This document shows positions 32,042 through 40,748 of a stretch of 47,054 bases of DNA, piece by piece. Origin of the DNA: Novosphingobium beihaiense (GTDB taxonomy: Bacteria; Pseudomonadota; Alphaproteobacteria; Sphingomonadales; Sphingomonadaceae); the NCBI RefSeq assembly GCF_022832375.1, contig NZ_JALHLG010000026.1, positions 1-47,054 on the forward strand. Reading direction: 5' to 3'. The position numbers and the translations under genes are program-made. A model generated the notes under the pieces. The model did not search any database. It was not told the origin of the DNA and saw only the letters and a program-made list of their open reading frames with translations. The number at the start of each line of letters is the position of its first letter. Position 1 is the stretch's first letter.

Positions 32042-33190
32042 TTACTTGAGCAGATCGAGTACGTTCTTCGCGTTCATGTTGGCATGCGAAATCATCGCGG
32101 ATGAGGCCTGCGCCAGGATTTGGCTCTTGGCGAGCCGGACTGACTCCTCCGAATAGTCCGCATCCTCGATCTGCGAGCGCGCCTCGGTCAGGTTGGTCAT
32201 CTGGGACTGGGCGACATTCATTTCCGACGTCAGGCGGCTGCTGGCTGCGCCGATATCCGCCCGGACGGCGGTGACCTGCTGCAGCGCCGCGTCGAGGACA
32301 GCGATGCCATCGTTCGCGTTCACTTTCAGCGGCGCATATGTGTTTCCATAGCTGTTGCTGTCCGTGAACTGGCTCTTGAAATTGTAGCTTCTGCTGCCCG
32401 TTGGCGAATAGGAAAGGTAGTTGGAAGGGTCTATATTCTGGGAGTGTCCCGGGTCTGGAATAAATCTGACGTCCACGCTGTTTGCGGCTGTTAGATCGAT
32501 ATTGGATATTCCCACAAATCGTGTATTTCCGCTGGAAAAGCCCATGTCCTTTCCGAGATAGGCGAAATTGTCGCTCTTGCTGTAGAGTGTGTCCAGCGAC
32601 GTTTCGACGACATCGCCCGAGTCCGCACCGCTCTGGATTTCGAAGTCTGCGTTACCGGTCTGGTATGGGCCTTGAAACGAACGTCCGCCGTTTATGCGGC
32701 GGGTTTCCTCGTCCTCGTAATAGTTACCGGGGACGTAGTAGTAATTGCTGTCGGCCGTATGCCCGTTGCTTGTATCCGAAAACAGCGCATTCCCGTTGAA
32801 ATCGCTGTTGCCCAGGATCGAATTGACCTGCTGGACCGAGTGATCCATCTCGATTTGCAGCGCGGCGCGGTCACTGGTTGAATATGTCCCGCTCGCTGCC
32901 TGCACGGTAAGCTCGCGCATACGCTGGAGGATGTTGGTCACTTCGCCAAGCGCACCGTCCGCGGTCTGCAGCATGGAGAGGCCATCGGAAATATTGCGCA
33001 TCGAAACCGACAGGCCGTTGATCTGCGATGTCATGCTGGTGGAAATGGCAAGACCGGCCGCATCGTCGGCGGCGCTGTTGATGCGCTTGCCGGTGGAAAG
33101 CCGCTCCATGGCCTTTTGCTGGGCGGCATCTGCTGAATTCGCGGCCATGGCCGCGCGCATGGCGGTGATGTTCGTGCCGATAATTGTCAT
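32042..33190 (-). CDS. flagellin (FliC/FlaA type)
   Basis: 382 residues from the ATG at 33190, with AGGA 8 nt upstream. The conserved D0/D1 ends are intact: TIIGTNITAMRAAMAANSAD and MERLSTGKRINSAADDAAGL at the N-terminus, IEDADYSEESVRLAKSQILA and SHANMNAKNVLDLLK at the C-terminus. The central part (about residues 145-290) is Tyr/Asn/Ser-rich (for example YYYVPGNYYEDEETRRINGG) and by eye lower in GC than the flanks, as is usual for the surface-exposed D2/D3 region. No other flagellar gene lies nearby in the window. Upstream are small palindromes (TCCGGG-T5-CCCGGA at 33262-33278), but no convincing sigma-28 or sigma-54 promoter was found. Confidence 0.94.
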   Translation of the reverse strand: MTIIGTNITAMRAAMAANSADAAQQKAMERLSTGKRINSAADDAAGLAISTSMTSQINGLSVSMRNISDGLSMLQTADGALGEVTNILQRMRELTVQAASGTYSTSDRAALQIEMDHSVQQVNSILGNSDFNGNALFSDTSNGHTADSNYYYVPGNYYEDEETRRINGGRSFQGPYQTGNADFEIQSGADSGDVVETSLDTLYSKSDNFAYLGKDMGFSSGNTRFVGISNIDLTAANSVDVRFIPDPGHSQNIDPSNYLSYSPTGSRSYNFKSQFTDSNSYGNTYAPLKVNANDGIAVLDAALQQVTAVRADIGAASSRLTSEMNVAQSQMTNLTEARSQIEDADYSEESVRLAKSQILAQASSAMISHANMNAKNVLDLLK

Positions 33191-33372
33191 GTTCACTGTC
33201 CTGCGAGACCGAACCTTGATGCGTTCGCGCGGAGGGTTGAGAATTAGGGCTGCGTTAACCATCCGGGTTTTTCCCGGAGCAGGCCTTGTGGCAGGGCCTA
33301 AATCATGGACGGCGAAGGGAAACCTTACGCTTCCGGCTTGACCCTGCGGCAAGGGCGCTCCAACCATGGCGC

Positions 33373-35259
33373 ATGAAACACCCCCTGATCGCAGCGAGCC
33401 TTGTTCTCGCCCTTTCCACCACCGCAGCGATCCACGCCGCGGCGCCCACTGACACGATGATGAACGAACTGGTCGAGAGCTACGACTGGGTCCGTCCGCA
33501 GGCCAATTTCGTGCGCCGTGTCGTCGATATTCCGATGCGGGATGGCGTGAAGCTGCACACCGTCATCATCTTCCGCAAGGGGCTGAAAGACGCGCCGATG
33601 CTGTTGACGCGCACGCCTTACGACGCGGAAGCGGCGACCAGCCGGAATCGGAGCCAGGACATCGACGAAGTCGTCCGCTATTCGGATCAGATCTTCGTCG
33701 ATAACGGCTATATCCGCGTCTTTCAGGACATTCGCGGGCAGCACGGGTCCGAAGGCGAATATGTGATGAACCGGCCGCTGCGCGGGGCCCTCAACCACAC
33801 CCGGACCGATCACGCGACCGATACTTATGACACTATCGCCTGGTTGGTGAAGCACGTGCCGGAAAGCAATGGTAACGTGGGCATGATCGGCTCGTCTTAC
33901 GAAGGCTTTACCGCGCTGATGGGTACGGTCGATCCGAACCCGGCGCTCAAGGCGACGATCCCGCAGAGCCCGATGGTCGATGGCTGGATCGGGGACGACT
34001 GGTTCCACAACGGCGCCTACCGTACTTTCGGGTTCGATTACGATCTCAGCCAGACGGTGAAGCAGGGCGGCGGCGCAGTGCCCAAAGGCACAGGCGATGA
34101 ATATACCGCCTATCTGAACGCCGGTTCGGCTATCGAATATGCCAAGGCCTATGGCCTGCTGAAAATGCCCGCGATCCGCAAGGTGCTGGAACATCCCACT
34201 TACGATGCCTGGTGGCAGGGGCAGGCGGTCGACAAGCAGCTTGCCAAGCGCCCGCTGACGGTGCCGATGCTGCTGCTTGTCGGCGAGTGGGATCAGGAAG
34301 ACAGCTATGGCGCGCCCGCCGTCTATCAGGCGCTGGAGCCCAAGGACGTCAATAACGATATGGTCAGCCTGGCCATCGGCCCCTGGCGCCATTCGGGCGT
34401 GAACTATGTGGGGCGCTCATTGGGGCCGCTCCAGTTCGCGGGCGATACCGCCAAGCAGTTCCGCGAGCGCTATGAACTGCCGTTCCTCGATTGCCACCTG
34501 AAGACCCAGGCGCCCAAGTGCGACACGCCGCCGGTAATTACTTACGCGACGGGCGCCGACCGCTGGGAAGTTTCGCAGAAGTGGCCCGACGGCACCTACA
34601 CGCCGCTTTACCTCGGCGCCAAGGCCTCGCTGTCCTTCACTAAGCCGGACGCGGGCAGCGACAGCTATGTGTCCGACCCGGCCAAGCCGGTGCCGATGCT
34701 GCCGCGCCCGATCCACATGGAAGGCAATGAGTGGAAAGAGTGGCTGGTGCATGACCAGCGCTTCGTCGACGGGCGGCCCGACGTGATGACGTATTCCACC
34801 GGCGTGCTCAGCAAGCCGGTGCATATCAAGGGTGCGCCGAAGGTGGATCTTCATGCCTCCACTACCGGGCAGGACAGCGACTTCGTGGTGAAGCTGATCG
34901 ACGTCTATCCAGAGGAGAACTCGGCCAATCCGGTGATGGCGGGATACGAACTGCCGATGGGGATCGAGATCTTCCGGGGGCGCTACGTCCACGGCTTCGC
35001 TACCCCGGCGCCGCTGGAGCCGGGCAAGACCTATGCCTTCAAGTGGTCGCTGCCCAATGTCGATCACGTGTTCCTGCCGGGGCACAGGATCATGGTGCAG
35101 GTGCAGTCGAGCCTGTTCCCGCTCTATGACCGCAACCCGCAGAGCTGGGTGCCATCGATCATGGATGCGATGCCCAAGGACTATGTGAAGGCGACCGAAA
35201 CGGTGCATTATGGTGGCGATGCAGCCAGTGCCGTCTGGCTGCCGATCACGGGGGACTGA
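33373..35259 (+). CDS. alpha-amino acid ester hydrolase-like CocE/NonD family enzyme
   Basis: 628 residues from the ATG at 33373, which begins a signal peptide (KHPLIAASLVLALSTTAAIH then AAAPTD); a frame open from 33286 is not a plausible start. X-Pro dipeptidyl-peptidase (S15)/CocE fold: nucleophile in MIGSSYEGFTALMG (Ser174/175), Asp307 in VGEWDQED and His340 in PWRHSGVN. SPMVDGWIGDDWFHNGAYR places acids at 208 and 209, and WDQED places Glu309 and Asp310. As I recall, the Xanthomonas AEH carboxylate cluster is Asp208, Glu309 and Asp310, with Asp307 and His340 in the triad, so the match is close. Such enzymes hydrolyse alpha-amino acid esters and can acylate beta-lactam nuclei. A C-terminal jelly-roll domain follows. 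Expected location: periplasm. Confidence 0.9.
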   Translation: MKHPLIAASLVLALSTTAAIHAAAPTDTMMNELVESYDWVRPQANFVRRVVDIPMRDGVKLHTVIIFRKGLKDAPMLLTRTPYDAEAATSRNRSQDIDEVVRYSDQIFVDNGYIRVFQDIRGQHGSEGEYVMNRPLRGALNHTRTDHATDTYDTIAWLVKHVPESNGNVGMIGSSYEGFTALMGTVDPNPALKATIPQSPMVDGWIGDDWFHNGAYRTFGFDYDLSQTVKQGGGAVPKGTGDEYTAYLNAGSAIEYAKAYGLLKMPAIRKVLEHPTYDAWWQGQAVDKQLAKRPLTVPMLLLVGEWDQEDSYGAPAVYQALEPKDVNNDMVSLAIGPWRHSGVNYVGRSLGPLQFAGDTAKQFRERYELPFLDCHLKTQAPKCDTPPVITYATGADRWEVSQKWPDGTYTPLYLGAKASLSFTKPDAGSDSYVSDPAKPVPMLPRPIHMEGNEWKEWLVHDQRFVDGRPDVMTYSTGVLSKPVHIKGAPKVDLHASTTGQDSDFVVKLIDVYPEENSANPVMAGYELPMGIEIFRGRYVHGFATPAPLEPGKTYAFKWSLPNVDHVFLPGHRIMVQVQSSLFPLYDRNPQSWVPSIMDAMPKDYVKATETVHYGGDAASAVWLPITGD

Positions 35260-35302
35260 GGGCGAGAAACATCCCCTGTCCGCCTGAAAGGGAGAGCAGG
35301 GG

Positions 35303-36052
35303 ATGAGCGGACCATTTGATCTGTCCGGGCGCGTGGCGCTCGTTACCGGCGGGGCCAGCGGCATCGGTGCGGGCATTTGCGAAATGCTCACCGAAGCCGG
35401 GGCCACGGTGGTGATTGCCGACCGTGATGAGGCCGGTGCCCGCAGGCAGATCGAAGCCGGGGCCGCCGCGGATTTCGTGGCTGTGGATCTTGCCGATGAA
35501 GCCTCTATCGTGGGGGCCTGCGCGGAAGCGGTGGTGCGTCATGGGGCGCCGTGGCTGCTGGTCAACAATGCGGGACTGCAGCACCGCGAACTGCTGCTGG
35601 ACGGCACGGCTGAGCACTGGCAGCGGATCAACGATGTGAATGCCCGCGCGCCGTTCCTGATGATCCGCGAAGTGGCGCAGGCGATGATCGCGAAAGGCGA
35701 GGGCGGGCGCATCGTCAATTGCGCCTCCTGCGGCCTTGTGGGGCAGTTCGTGCAGGGGCTGGCGGCCTATATGGCCAGCAAGGGCGCGCTGGCGGCGCTT
35801 ACCACCAGTGCGGCCTTTGAACTGGCCGGGCATGGCATCACTGTGAATACCGTGCTGCCCGGCGGCGTGGGCACGCCGGGCGCGATCGGGGCGGAAGGTC
35901 CGCCGCCGATCGGCCCGGGCAATCGCAAGCCGCCGCTGGGGCCTTGCACACCGCGCGATGTGGGATCGGCGGTGCTCTATTTCGCCACGCCGATGGCGCG
36001 GCTGGTGACCAATCAGGTCCTTGCCGTGGACGGCGGCTTTACCGTTACCTGA
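35303..36052 (+). CDS. short-chain dehydrogenase/reductase
   Basis: 249 residues; ATG preceded by GGAGAG. Classical SDR: ALVTGGASGIGAGICEML cofactor loop, NNAG, serine in NCASCGLVGQ, and YMASKG catalytic pair, ending VTNQVLAVDGGFTVT. The cofactor is probably NAD(H), since an Asp follows the second strand (VVIADRDEAG). The substrate is unknown. It lies 43 bp after the ester hydrolase gene and may share its transcript. Its last 8 bases overlap the 3' end of the convergent outer-membrane factor gene. Confidence 0.88.
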   Translation: MSGPFDLSGRVALVTGGASGIGAGICEMLTEAGATVVIADRDEAGARRQIEAGAAADFVAVDLADEASIVGACAEAVVRHGAPWLLVNNAGLQHRELLLDGTAEHWQRINDVNARAPFLMIREVAQAMIAKGEGGRIVNCASCGLVGQFVQGLAAYMASKGALAALTTSAAFELAGHGITVNTVLPGGVGTPGAIGAEGPPPIGPGNRKPPLGPCTPRDVGSAVLYFATPMARLVTNQVLAVDGGFTVT

Positions 36053-37490
36053 CTGTGCCTTCTGGCTCGGCGGCAGCGACCTGCTCGTTCTGCCAGTTGC
36101 CGCCCAGCGCGCGGAACAGGTTCACTTGCGCAAAGGCCACGTCACGCGTCGCCTGCGCATAGTCGGCGTCCGACTGCGCCTGCGTGCGCTGGGCATCGAG
36201 CACGTTGAGAGCGTCGATCTGGCCCCGGCGCTGACGGGCGAGGCTGACGTTTGCGGCCCGGGTCGCTGCATCGCGCGCGGAAGCAAGACGGTCCTTGCGC
36301 AGCAGCGCGTTGCGATAGGCGGAGAGCGCCGTCTCGGTTTCCTCCAGCGCGCGCAGCACGGTGCCGTCGAACGTGGCGAGATCGGCCTGCGCGTCCGCTT
36401 TGGCCCCGCCAATGCGGGCGCGGATCGCTTCCTGATTGGGGAAGGCCCAGGAGATCAGCGGCCCGACCAGCCAGCGCAAGGGCCCCGCGCCGAACACGCT
36501 GGTATCGCCCAGGGCTGTCGTGCCGACCGACGCGCCCAGCGTGATCTTCGGATAGAGATCGGCCGTCGCCACGCCGATCCGCGCGGTATCGGCGGCAAGG
36601 CGGCGTTCGGCGGCCTTCACGTCGGGGCGGCGCGCCAGCAGCGTGCGACCGTCGCCGACGGGGATCGGCTGGCCGACATCGGGCGTGGTGGTCCGCTCGC
36701 GCACCTGCGCGGGAAGATCCTGCGGCGTGCGGCCCGTCAGCGTGGCCAGGCGAAACAGCGCAGCATCGCGCGTCGCCTGCAGCGTGGGGATCGCCGCCGC
36801 CTGCTGCTCGCGAAGCTGGGTGACGCGGATCACGTCCAGCTTCTGGTTGAGCCCGTGTTCGAAACGGGCCTGCGTGATCCGCACCGAACGGTCGAGCAGG
36901 TCCACCGTGTGCCGTGCGACGGCCAGTTGCTCGGCCGCGCTAGTGGCATCGACATAAGCACGCACGGTATCGGCGACCACGGTGACGCGCACAGCATCGG
37001 CATCTTCCTGCGCGGCGGCATAGTCCGCGCGCGAGGCTTCGATCCCGCGCCGGACGCGGCCGAACAGGTCCAACTCATAGCTGACGGCGAATTCGCCATC
37101 CACGGTGCGCCGTTCGCGGTCGATGCCGGGCAGCACCTGACTCTCGGGCACGCGGCCATACGTGCCGGTGCCGTTGAGCGCGGTCTGCGGCAGCGCGTCC
37201 GAGCGCGATCCGCGCAAGTTGGCGCGCGCTCTTGCGATGCGCGCCACGGCCACGCGGACATCGGTGTTGGCCGCCAGCGCATCCTGCACAAGGCCGTTGA
37301 GCACGGGATCGTCATAGAGGCGCCACCAGGTGTCATTGGGCGCGGTGGCGGTGACTTCCGGGGACTGGGCGCCGACGAACGGCGCCTCGGCGGCGGGGGG
37401 CGCCACCGGCGCGACATAGTCGGGACCGGCAGCGCAGGCCGCGAGGCTGACCGAAGCCAGCAGCGCCGCGGCAAGGTTGCGCGTCTTCAT
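36045..37490 (-). CDS. RND efflux outer-membrane factor lipoprotein (NodT/OprM type)
   Basis: 481 residues from the ATG at 37490, with AAAGGA 9-10 nt upstream; an in-frame ATG at 37508 overlaps the pump gene's stop by ATGA. A lipobox is present (AAALLASVSLAAC, Cys19), followed by AGPDYVAP. The two OEP repeats are seen (WWRLYDDPVLNGLVQDALAA; YELDLFGRVRRGIEASRADY; DLYPKITLGASVG; SWAFPNQEAIRARIGGAKAD; VNLFRALGGNW). It forms the trimeric outer-membrane exit duct of the tripartite pump encoded with it. It is the last gene of the operon and overlaps the convergent SDR by 8 bp. Confidence 0.94.
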   Translation of the reverse strand: MKTRNLAAALLASVSLAACAAGPDYVAPVAPPAAEAPFVGAQSPEVTATAPNDTWWRLYDDPVLNGLVQDALAANTDVRVAVARIARARANLRGSRSDALPQTALNGTGTYGRVPESQVLPGIDRERRTVDGEFAVSYELDLFGRVRRGIEASRADYAAAQEDADAVRVTVVADTVRAYVDATSAAEQLAVARHTVDLLDRSVRITQARFEHGLNQKLDVIRVTQLREQQAAAIPTLQATRDAALFRLATLTGRTPQDLPAQVRERTTTPDVGQPIPVGDGRTLLARRPDVKAAERRLAADTARIGVATADLYPKITLGASVGTTALGDTSVFGAGPLRWLVGPLISWAFPNQEAIRARIGGAKADAQADLATFDGTVLRALEETETALSAYRNALLRKDRLASARDAATRAANVSLARQRRGQIDALNVLDAQRTQAQSDADYAQATRDVAFAQVNLFRALGGNWQNEQVAAAEPEGTVR

Positions 37491-37504
37491 TGCAAGGGTT
37501 CCTT

Positions 37505-40500
37505 TCATTCCGCCGGTTCCAGCGCGGTGCTATGATGCTCGGGGCGGCGCGGCCTTCCGGGGAAGCGGGCCGCCAGATGGCGGCACACCACGTAGAAGGT
37601 CGGCGTGAACAGCAGGCCGAACGCGGTCACGCCGGCCATCCCGAAGAACACCGCCGTGCCCAGCGCCTGCCGCAGTTCGGCGCCGGCGCCGTCGGCGATC
37701 ACCAGCGGCACCACGCCCAGGATGAACGCAAAGCTGGTCATCAGGATCGGCCGCAGACGGGTGCGAGCGGCATCGACGGCGGCTTCCACCGGGGACAGCC
37801 CGCGTTCCTCTTCGGCCTGCTTGGCGAACTCGACCACAAGGATCGCGTTCTTGGCCGCCAGCGCGATCAGCACGACAAGGCCGATCTGGGTGAGGATATT
37901 GTTGTCCATCCCCCGCAGGTTCACGCCCAGCATGGCCGCGAACAGGCACATCGGCACGATCAGCACGATCGCCAGCGGTAGCGTCAGGCTCTCATACTGG
38001 GCCGCCAGCACGAGGAACACGAAGAGCACGGCCATGCCGAACACGATACCCGCGGTATTACCCGCAGTGGTCTGCTGATAGGCAATACCCGTCCATTCGT
38101 GGCCATAGCCCGAGGGCAGGGTCTCGTCGGCGATACGTTCCATCGTCGAGAGGGCCTGACCGGTCGAATAGCCCGGCGCCACGCTGCCATCCACTTCGAT
38201 GGCGCGCTGCAGGTTGTAGCGCACGACGCGGTAGGGGCCGGTCTTGTCCTTGAAGGTGGCGACCGAACCGATCGGCACCATCGCGCCGGAGTCCGAGCGG
38301 GTCTTCAGGTTGGCGATATCCGCCGTCGTGCCGCGATAGGGCGCATCCGCCTGTGCGGTGACGCGATAGGTGCGGCCGAGCAGGTTGAAGTCGTTGATGA
38401 ACGCGGAGCCCAGATAGACCTGCAGCGCTTCGAAGATCCGCTGCGGCGGCACGCCCAGAAGATCAGCCTTGCGCCGGTCCACATCGGCATAGACGCGCGG
38501 CGTCGCCATGTTGAACAGGGTATAGACCTGCTGCAGTTCGGGCGACTGGTTGGCCTTGCCGAGCAGCGGCCCGACCGCCTTGGCCAGTTCGCCATAGCCG
38601 CGGCCTTCCTTGTCCTCCACGATCATGCGGTAACCGCCCGGAGGGACGATGCCGTTGATGGTCGGCGGGGGCAGCAGGATCACCTGGCCCTTGTCGAAGC
38701 CCTGCACCGCGGCCTGCGCCTGCTGCATGATGCCTTTGTAGGTCACGCCCAGCTTCTTGCGTTCCTCGAACGTCTTGAACGGGAAGTAGATCGCGGCGGC
38801 ATCAGGCGCCTGCGTGCGCGAGGGACCGTGGAAGCCCGCGAACATCACTGCACCGCGCAGCCCCTTGATCGGCAGGATGCGCTTGGCGATGTCCTGCATG
38901 GCATCGTCCGTGCGCGAGAGCGAGGAGCCCGGCGGCAGGAAGATCGCGGCCAGGAAGTAGCCCTGATCCTGCTGCGGCACGAAGCCGGCCGGGGTCGCCC
39001 AGAACAGGCCCAGCGTTGCCAGAATGAGGGCGCAATAGGTCGCCATCATCCGCAGCGGCCGCAGGACGAGCTTGTGGGTCAGCCGGGCATAGGCCTCGCT
39101 CATCCGCTCGAAGCCGTGGTTGAAACGGTCGGCGGCGGTCTGCAGCCCCCGTTTCCAGCGCGGCGCATCGGCGGGAAGCCGGTGCCGCTCGCGCAGCAGG
39201 ATCGCCGCCAGCGCGGGCGAGAGCGTGAGCGAGAGCAGCAGCGAGATCACCGTCGCGGTCGAGATGGTGACGGCGAACTGCTTGTAGAACTGGCCCGAGA
39301 TGCCCGAGATGAACAGCGTAGGCACGAACACGGCGCAGAGCACCAGCACGATGGCCACCAGCGCGCCCGAGACTTCGTCCATCGAACGGCGGGCCGCCTC
39401 GATGGGTTTCATCCCGTGCTCGATATAGCGTTCGACGTTCTCGACCACGACGATGGCGTCGTCGACGACGATGCCGATCGCCAGAACCAGCCCGAACAGC
39501 GAGAGGTTGTTGAGCGAATAGCCGAGCGCTGCCAGCATCACTGCCGTGCCGACCAGCGAGACCGGAATGGCGATGATCGGAATGATCGCCGCGCGCCAGT
39601 TCTGCAGGAACACAAGGATGACGAGCACGACCAGCACTACCGCCTCGAACAGCGTGTGGTACACGGCGTCGATCGACTGGCCGATGAATTCGGTGGGGTT
39701 GTAGATCACCGAATATTCAAGCCCGTGCGGGAAGGACTTGGCCAGTTCGTCCATCTGATCGCGGACGGCCTGCGCGGCATCGAGCGCGTTGGAACCCGGG
39801 CGTTGCAGCACCGCGATGACCACGGTGGGCTTGCCCGAAAGATAGGTGTTGGTGCCATAGTCCTGCGCGCCCAGTTCCACGCGGGCGACATCGCGCACGC
39901 GGATCTGGCGGCCGTCGGGATCGGTGCGGATCACGACATTGGCGAACTGTTCGGGGGTTTTGAGGCGGCCCTGCAGTTCGACGCTGACCTGATAGGCATT
40001 GCCCTGATCGTAAGGCGGCTGGCCCAGCGCGCCTGCGGAGACCTGTACGTTCTGCGCGCGCAGGGCGGAGACGATTTCGCCCGCCGTCAGGTCCAGCGCG
40101 GCGGCCTTGCCCGGATCGATCCAGATCCGCATGCCATAGTCGCGCGCGCCGAACAGACGCACATCGCCCACGCCATCGAGGCGGGCCAGCTTGTCCTTCA
40201 CTTGCGTCAGGGCATAGTTCGAGATGTAATCGCGGTCGAACGTGCCGTCGGGCGATTGCAGGTTCACCACCATCAGGAAGTCCGGCGAGGACTTGCGCGT
40301 GACGATGCCGAAGCGCTGCACTTCCTCGGGCAGGCGCGGTGTGGCCACGGCCACCCGGTTTTGCACAAGGACCTGCGCCTCATCGAGATCGGTGCCGATC
40401 TTGAAGGTGACGGTGATCGTCACCTTGCCGTCGCCGGTGGACTGCGAGTCCATGTAGATCATGTTGTCGACGCCGTTGATCTCCTGCTCGATCGGCGCGG

Positions 40501-40690
40501 CGACAGTGTCGGCCACGGTCTCGGCGGAGGCGCCGGGGTATTGTGCAGTCACCGTCACCGTCGGCGGGACGATGTCGGGATACTGAGTGACGGGAAGGCC
40601 GAAGAAAGCGAGCGCGCCCACCACGGTGATGACCACCGCGATGACGCCCGCGAAAATCGGCCGGTCGATGAAGAACCGGGAAAATCGCAT
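37505..40690 (-). CDS. RND multidrug efflux permease (HAE1/AcrB type)
   Basis: 1061 residues, ATG start. Hydrophobe/amphiphile efflux family: MRFSRFFIDRPIFAGVIAVV at the N-terminus, PxxxP-like TVTAQYPGASAETVADTVAA porter start, GIVVDDAIVVVENVERYIEH with the paired proton-relay aspartates of TM4, and LVVLIALAAKNAILVVEFAK in TM10 with its lysine. Two large periplasmic loops are present and the length is normal. It exchanges protons for lipophilic drugs or other amphiphiles. The gene sits 58 bp after the adaptor gene and overlaps the outer-membrane factor's alternative start by 4 bp. Specificity cannot be told from sequence. Confidence 0.96.
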   Translation of the reverse strand: MRFSRFFIDRPIFAGVIAVVITVVGALAFFGLPVTQYPDIVPPTVTVTAQYPGASAETVADTVAAPIEQEINGVDNMIYMDSQSTGDGKVTITVTFKIGTDLDEAQVLVQNRVAVATPRLPEEVQRFGIVTRKSSPDFLMVVNLQSPDGTFDRDYISNYALTQVKDKLARLDGVGDVRLFGARDYGMRIWIDPGKAAALDLTAGEIVSALRAQNVQVSAGALGQPPYDQGNAYQVSVELQGRLKTPEQFANVVIRTDPDGRQIRVRDVARVELGAQDYGTNTYLSGKPTVVIAVLQRPGSNALDAAQAVRDQMDELAKSFPHGLEYSVIYNPTEFIGQSIDAVYHTLFEAVVLVVLVILVFLQNWRAAIIPIIAIPVSLVGTAVMLAALGYSLNNLSLFGLVLAIGIVVDDAIVVVENVERYIEHGMKPIEAARRSMDEVSGALVAIVLVLCAVFVPTLFISGISGQFYKQFAVTISTATVISLLLSLTLSPALAAILLRERHRLPADAPRWKRGLQTAADRFNHGFERMSEAYARLTHKLVLRPLRMMATYCALILATLGLFWATPAGFVPQQDQGYFLAAIFLPPGSSLSRTDDAMQDIAKRILPIKGLRGAVMFAGFHGPSRTQAPDAAAIYFPFKTFEERKKLGVTYKGIMQQAQAAVQGFDKGQVILLPPPTINGIVPPGGYRMIVEDKEGRGYGELAKAVGPLLGKANQSPELQQVYTLFNMATPRVYADVDRRKADLLGVPPQRIFEALQVYLGSAFINDFNLLGRTYRVTAQADAPYRGTTADIANLKTRSDSGAMVPIGSVATFKDKTGPYRVVRYNLQRAIEVDGSVAPGYSTGQALSTMERIADETLPSGYGHEWTGIAYQQTTAGNTAGIVFGMAVLFVFLVLAAQYESLTLPLAIVLIVPMCLFAAMLGVNLRGMDNNILTQIGLVVLIALAAKNAILVVEFAKQAEEERGLSPVEAAVDAARTRLRPILMTSFAFILGVVPLVIADGAGAELRQALGTAVFFGMAGVTAFGLLFTPTFYVVCRHLAARFPGRPRRPEHHSTALEPAE

Positions 40691-40748
40691 GGGTATGTGC
40701 CCCTGTTGGAGAGCGCGGCCGGGGGAGGGCGCCCTCGTTACGGGTGGA

